Source of the DNA: Clostridia bacterium
GTDB taxonomy: Bacteria; Bacillota_A; Clostridia; Oscillospirales; CAG-272
Assembly (NCBI GenBank): GCA_017472105.1
Contig: JAFUQY010000163.1
Location: forward strand, 1 to 6,432
Direction: 5' to 3'
DNA: 6,432 nt
The notes beneath the pieces are model-generated. The model was not told the origin of the DNA. It ran no database searches and was given only the letters and a program-made list of their open reading frames with translations. Made by a program: the position numbers and the translations under genes. Position 1 is the stretch's first letter. The number at the start of each line of letters is the position of its first letter. Positions 5,882-6,432 of the stretch are shown here, piece by piece.

Positions 5882-6301
5882 TTATTTCGTTCGCAGTCCG
5901 GCAATGAGGAACATGACGCCGGCAATGGAGAGGGAAGTGCCGAGACCTGTGTAGAAGAATGCGAAAAAATCATCGGGCAGCAGACCGGACGAGCGGAGCA
6001 CAATACCGAGCGTCATCATGAACGCCATCATGAGCCAGCCCTTCAGATCCATGAATTTCAGGAAAAGCGTGCGCTCGCCGTAGGAACGGATGCGGGCTGT
6101 GTTTTTGCGGACGATTTTACGGAACATGAAGAAAAATCCGGCGAGAATGAGGGCACATGCACCGCCGAGCAGGATGAGTCTGACGCTCCCTGCCTCCGGG
6201 ATGACGCTGATCCACGCGAGAATTCCGATGCGCAGAATGTTGATGCCGGCGAGCATCCAGACTGCACCGGCGATGATGAGCAGAATTTTCCGGCTTACCA
6301 T
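5882..6301 (-). CDS. Small integral membrane protein of unknown function, four predicted helices
   Basis: A 139-residue hydrophobic protein. Four membrane segments can be read at about residues 6-31, 40-60, 89-104 and 113-136. A basic loop between the second and third (RKIVRKNTARIRSYGERTLF, 61-80) and a basic C-terminus (LRTK) point to a cytoplasmic loop with both ends inside. Other features are 'AGINILRIGI' in helix 1, 'FMDLKGWLMMAFMMTLGI' (83-100), and 'FFAFFYTGLG' at the start of helix 4. These give the impression of a conserved uncharacterised Clostridia membrane family, but I know no function. An AAAGGAG site (6308-6314) 6 nt upstream fixes the start. It has its own near-consensus promoter and its own terminator, so it is a single-gene unit and not part of the glycyl radical operon. 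Confidence 0.85.
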   Translation of the reverse strand: MVSRKILLIIAGAVWMLAGINILRIGILAWISVIPEAGSVRLILLGGACALILAGFFFMFRKIVRKNTARIRSYGERTLFLKFMDLKGWLMMAFMMTLGIVLRSSGLLPDDFFAFFYTGLGTSLSIAGVMFLIAGLRTK

Positions 6302-6349
6302 TGCGGACTCCTTTGGAATTGAAGATTTAAAATAAATTGTATCAAATCT

Positions 6350-6378
6350 ATTATACCAGAGAAAACCGCAGAAGTCAA
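6350..6378 (-). promoter_or_regulatory. Near-consensus sigma-A promoter of the membrane protein gene
   Basis: On the minus strand TTGACT (6373-6378, five of six) and TATAAT (6350-6355, perfect) are separated by exactly 17 bp. Transcription would start near 6343, giving a leader of about 41 nt. The -35 box lies inside the terminator hairpin of the upstream gene. Confidence 0.85.
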
Positions 6379-6401
6379 GTACGGTTTACTTGGTTCTGCG
6401 G
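6362..6401 (-). terminator. Terminator of the upstream (right-edge) gene, overlapping its coding end and the next promoter
   Basis: On the minus strand an 8-bp stem (6394-6401 with 6366-6373, CCGCAGAA against TTCTGCGG) and an inner 5-bp stem (6387-6391 with 6377-6381, AAGTA against TACTT) enclose a 5-nt loop. A 2-nt by 3-nt internal loop separates them. TTTT follows at 6362-6365. The left side of the hairpin contains the last four codons and stop of the upstream gene. Confidence 0.72.
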
Positions 6402-6432
6402 AATTCGCGGATGATATTTTCGAGGAGTTCGA
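6386..6432 (-). CDS. C-terminal end of an unidentified gene (continues beyond right edge)
   Basis: Fifteen codons including a TAA stop are visible on the minus strand, reading ELLENIIREFRRTK. The frame is coding-like and ends exactly at the hairpin typical of a gene end. A basic, amphipathic tail is all that can be seen, and no family can be named from it. Confidence 0.5.
   Translation of the reverse strand, partial: ELLENIIREFRRTK

Noticed and set aside
6399..6410. Second copy of the CGCGGAATTT-like palindrome (GCGGAATTCGCG)
   Set aside because: It lies within the coding end of the right-edge gene and is explained by Arg-Glu-Phe-Arg codons, so it was not counted as an operator.

Overview
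The window looks like a piece of chromosome from a strictly anaerobic, fairly GC-rich Clostridia-type Firmicute, probably a gut or rumen Oscillospirales-like organism. The reasons are the strong AAGGAG-type ribosome binding sites, near-consensus sigma-A promoters, an oxygen-sensitive glycyl radical enzyme with its radical-SAM activase, and short AT-rich CATAATG-type heptamer repeats between genes. The taxonomic placement is inference; there is no rRNA or other marker gene.

Left part (1-410): the 5' end of a GNAT-type acetyltransferase gene runs off the left edge on the minus strand. Before it lies a small, apparently frameshifted ORF, and both are served by a perfect TTGACA-17-TATAAT promoter. 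This unit is divergent from a plus-strand gene (411-1754) for a cytoplasmic GH39-like glycoside hydrolase (beta-xylosidase type). The divergent region holds an imperfect palindrome and a weaker extended -10 promoter for the hydrolase.

Centre (1743-1818): a heptamer-based inverted repeat with a terminator hairpin at its core lies between two convergent genes. It supplies the last codons and stop codons of both.

Main body (1806-5739, minus strand): a compact three-gene operon reads in the order glycyl radical enzyme (739 aa), aldo/keto reductase (311 aa), radical-SAM activase (255 aa). The gaps are 14 nt and then an ATGA overlap. The glycyl radical enzyme keeps the catalytic Cys and the C-terminal Gly-radical loop, but its active-site motif is G-C-N-W-P rather than the G-C-V-E-P of the diol, choline, glycerol and hydroxyproline lyases. 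Its chemistry therefore cannot be assigned from a known member. With a dedicated activase and a reductase beside it and a glycosidase across the convergent junction, the best guess is anaerobic conversion of a small, perhaps sugar-derived, molecule whose carbonyl product is reduced by the aldo/keto reductase. This operon is the best candidate for an undescribed system in the window.

Right part (5740-6432): the operon promoter region comes first, then a terminator and a small four-helix membrane protein of unknown function (minus strand). That gene has a near-consensus promoter whose -35 box is embedded in the terminator hairpin of the next upstream gene. Only the last 15 codons of that upstream gene are present. 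No tRNA, rRNA, CRISPR array, insertion sequence or phage gene was seen.
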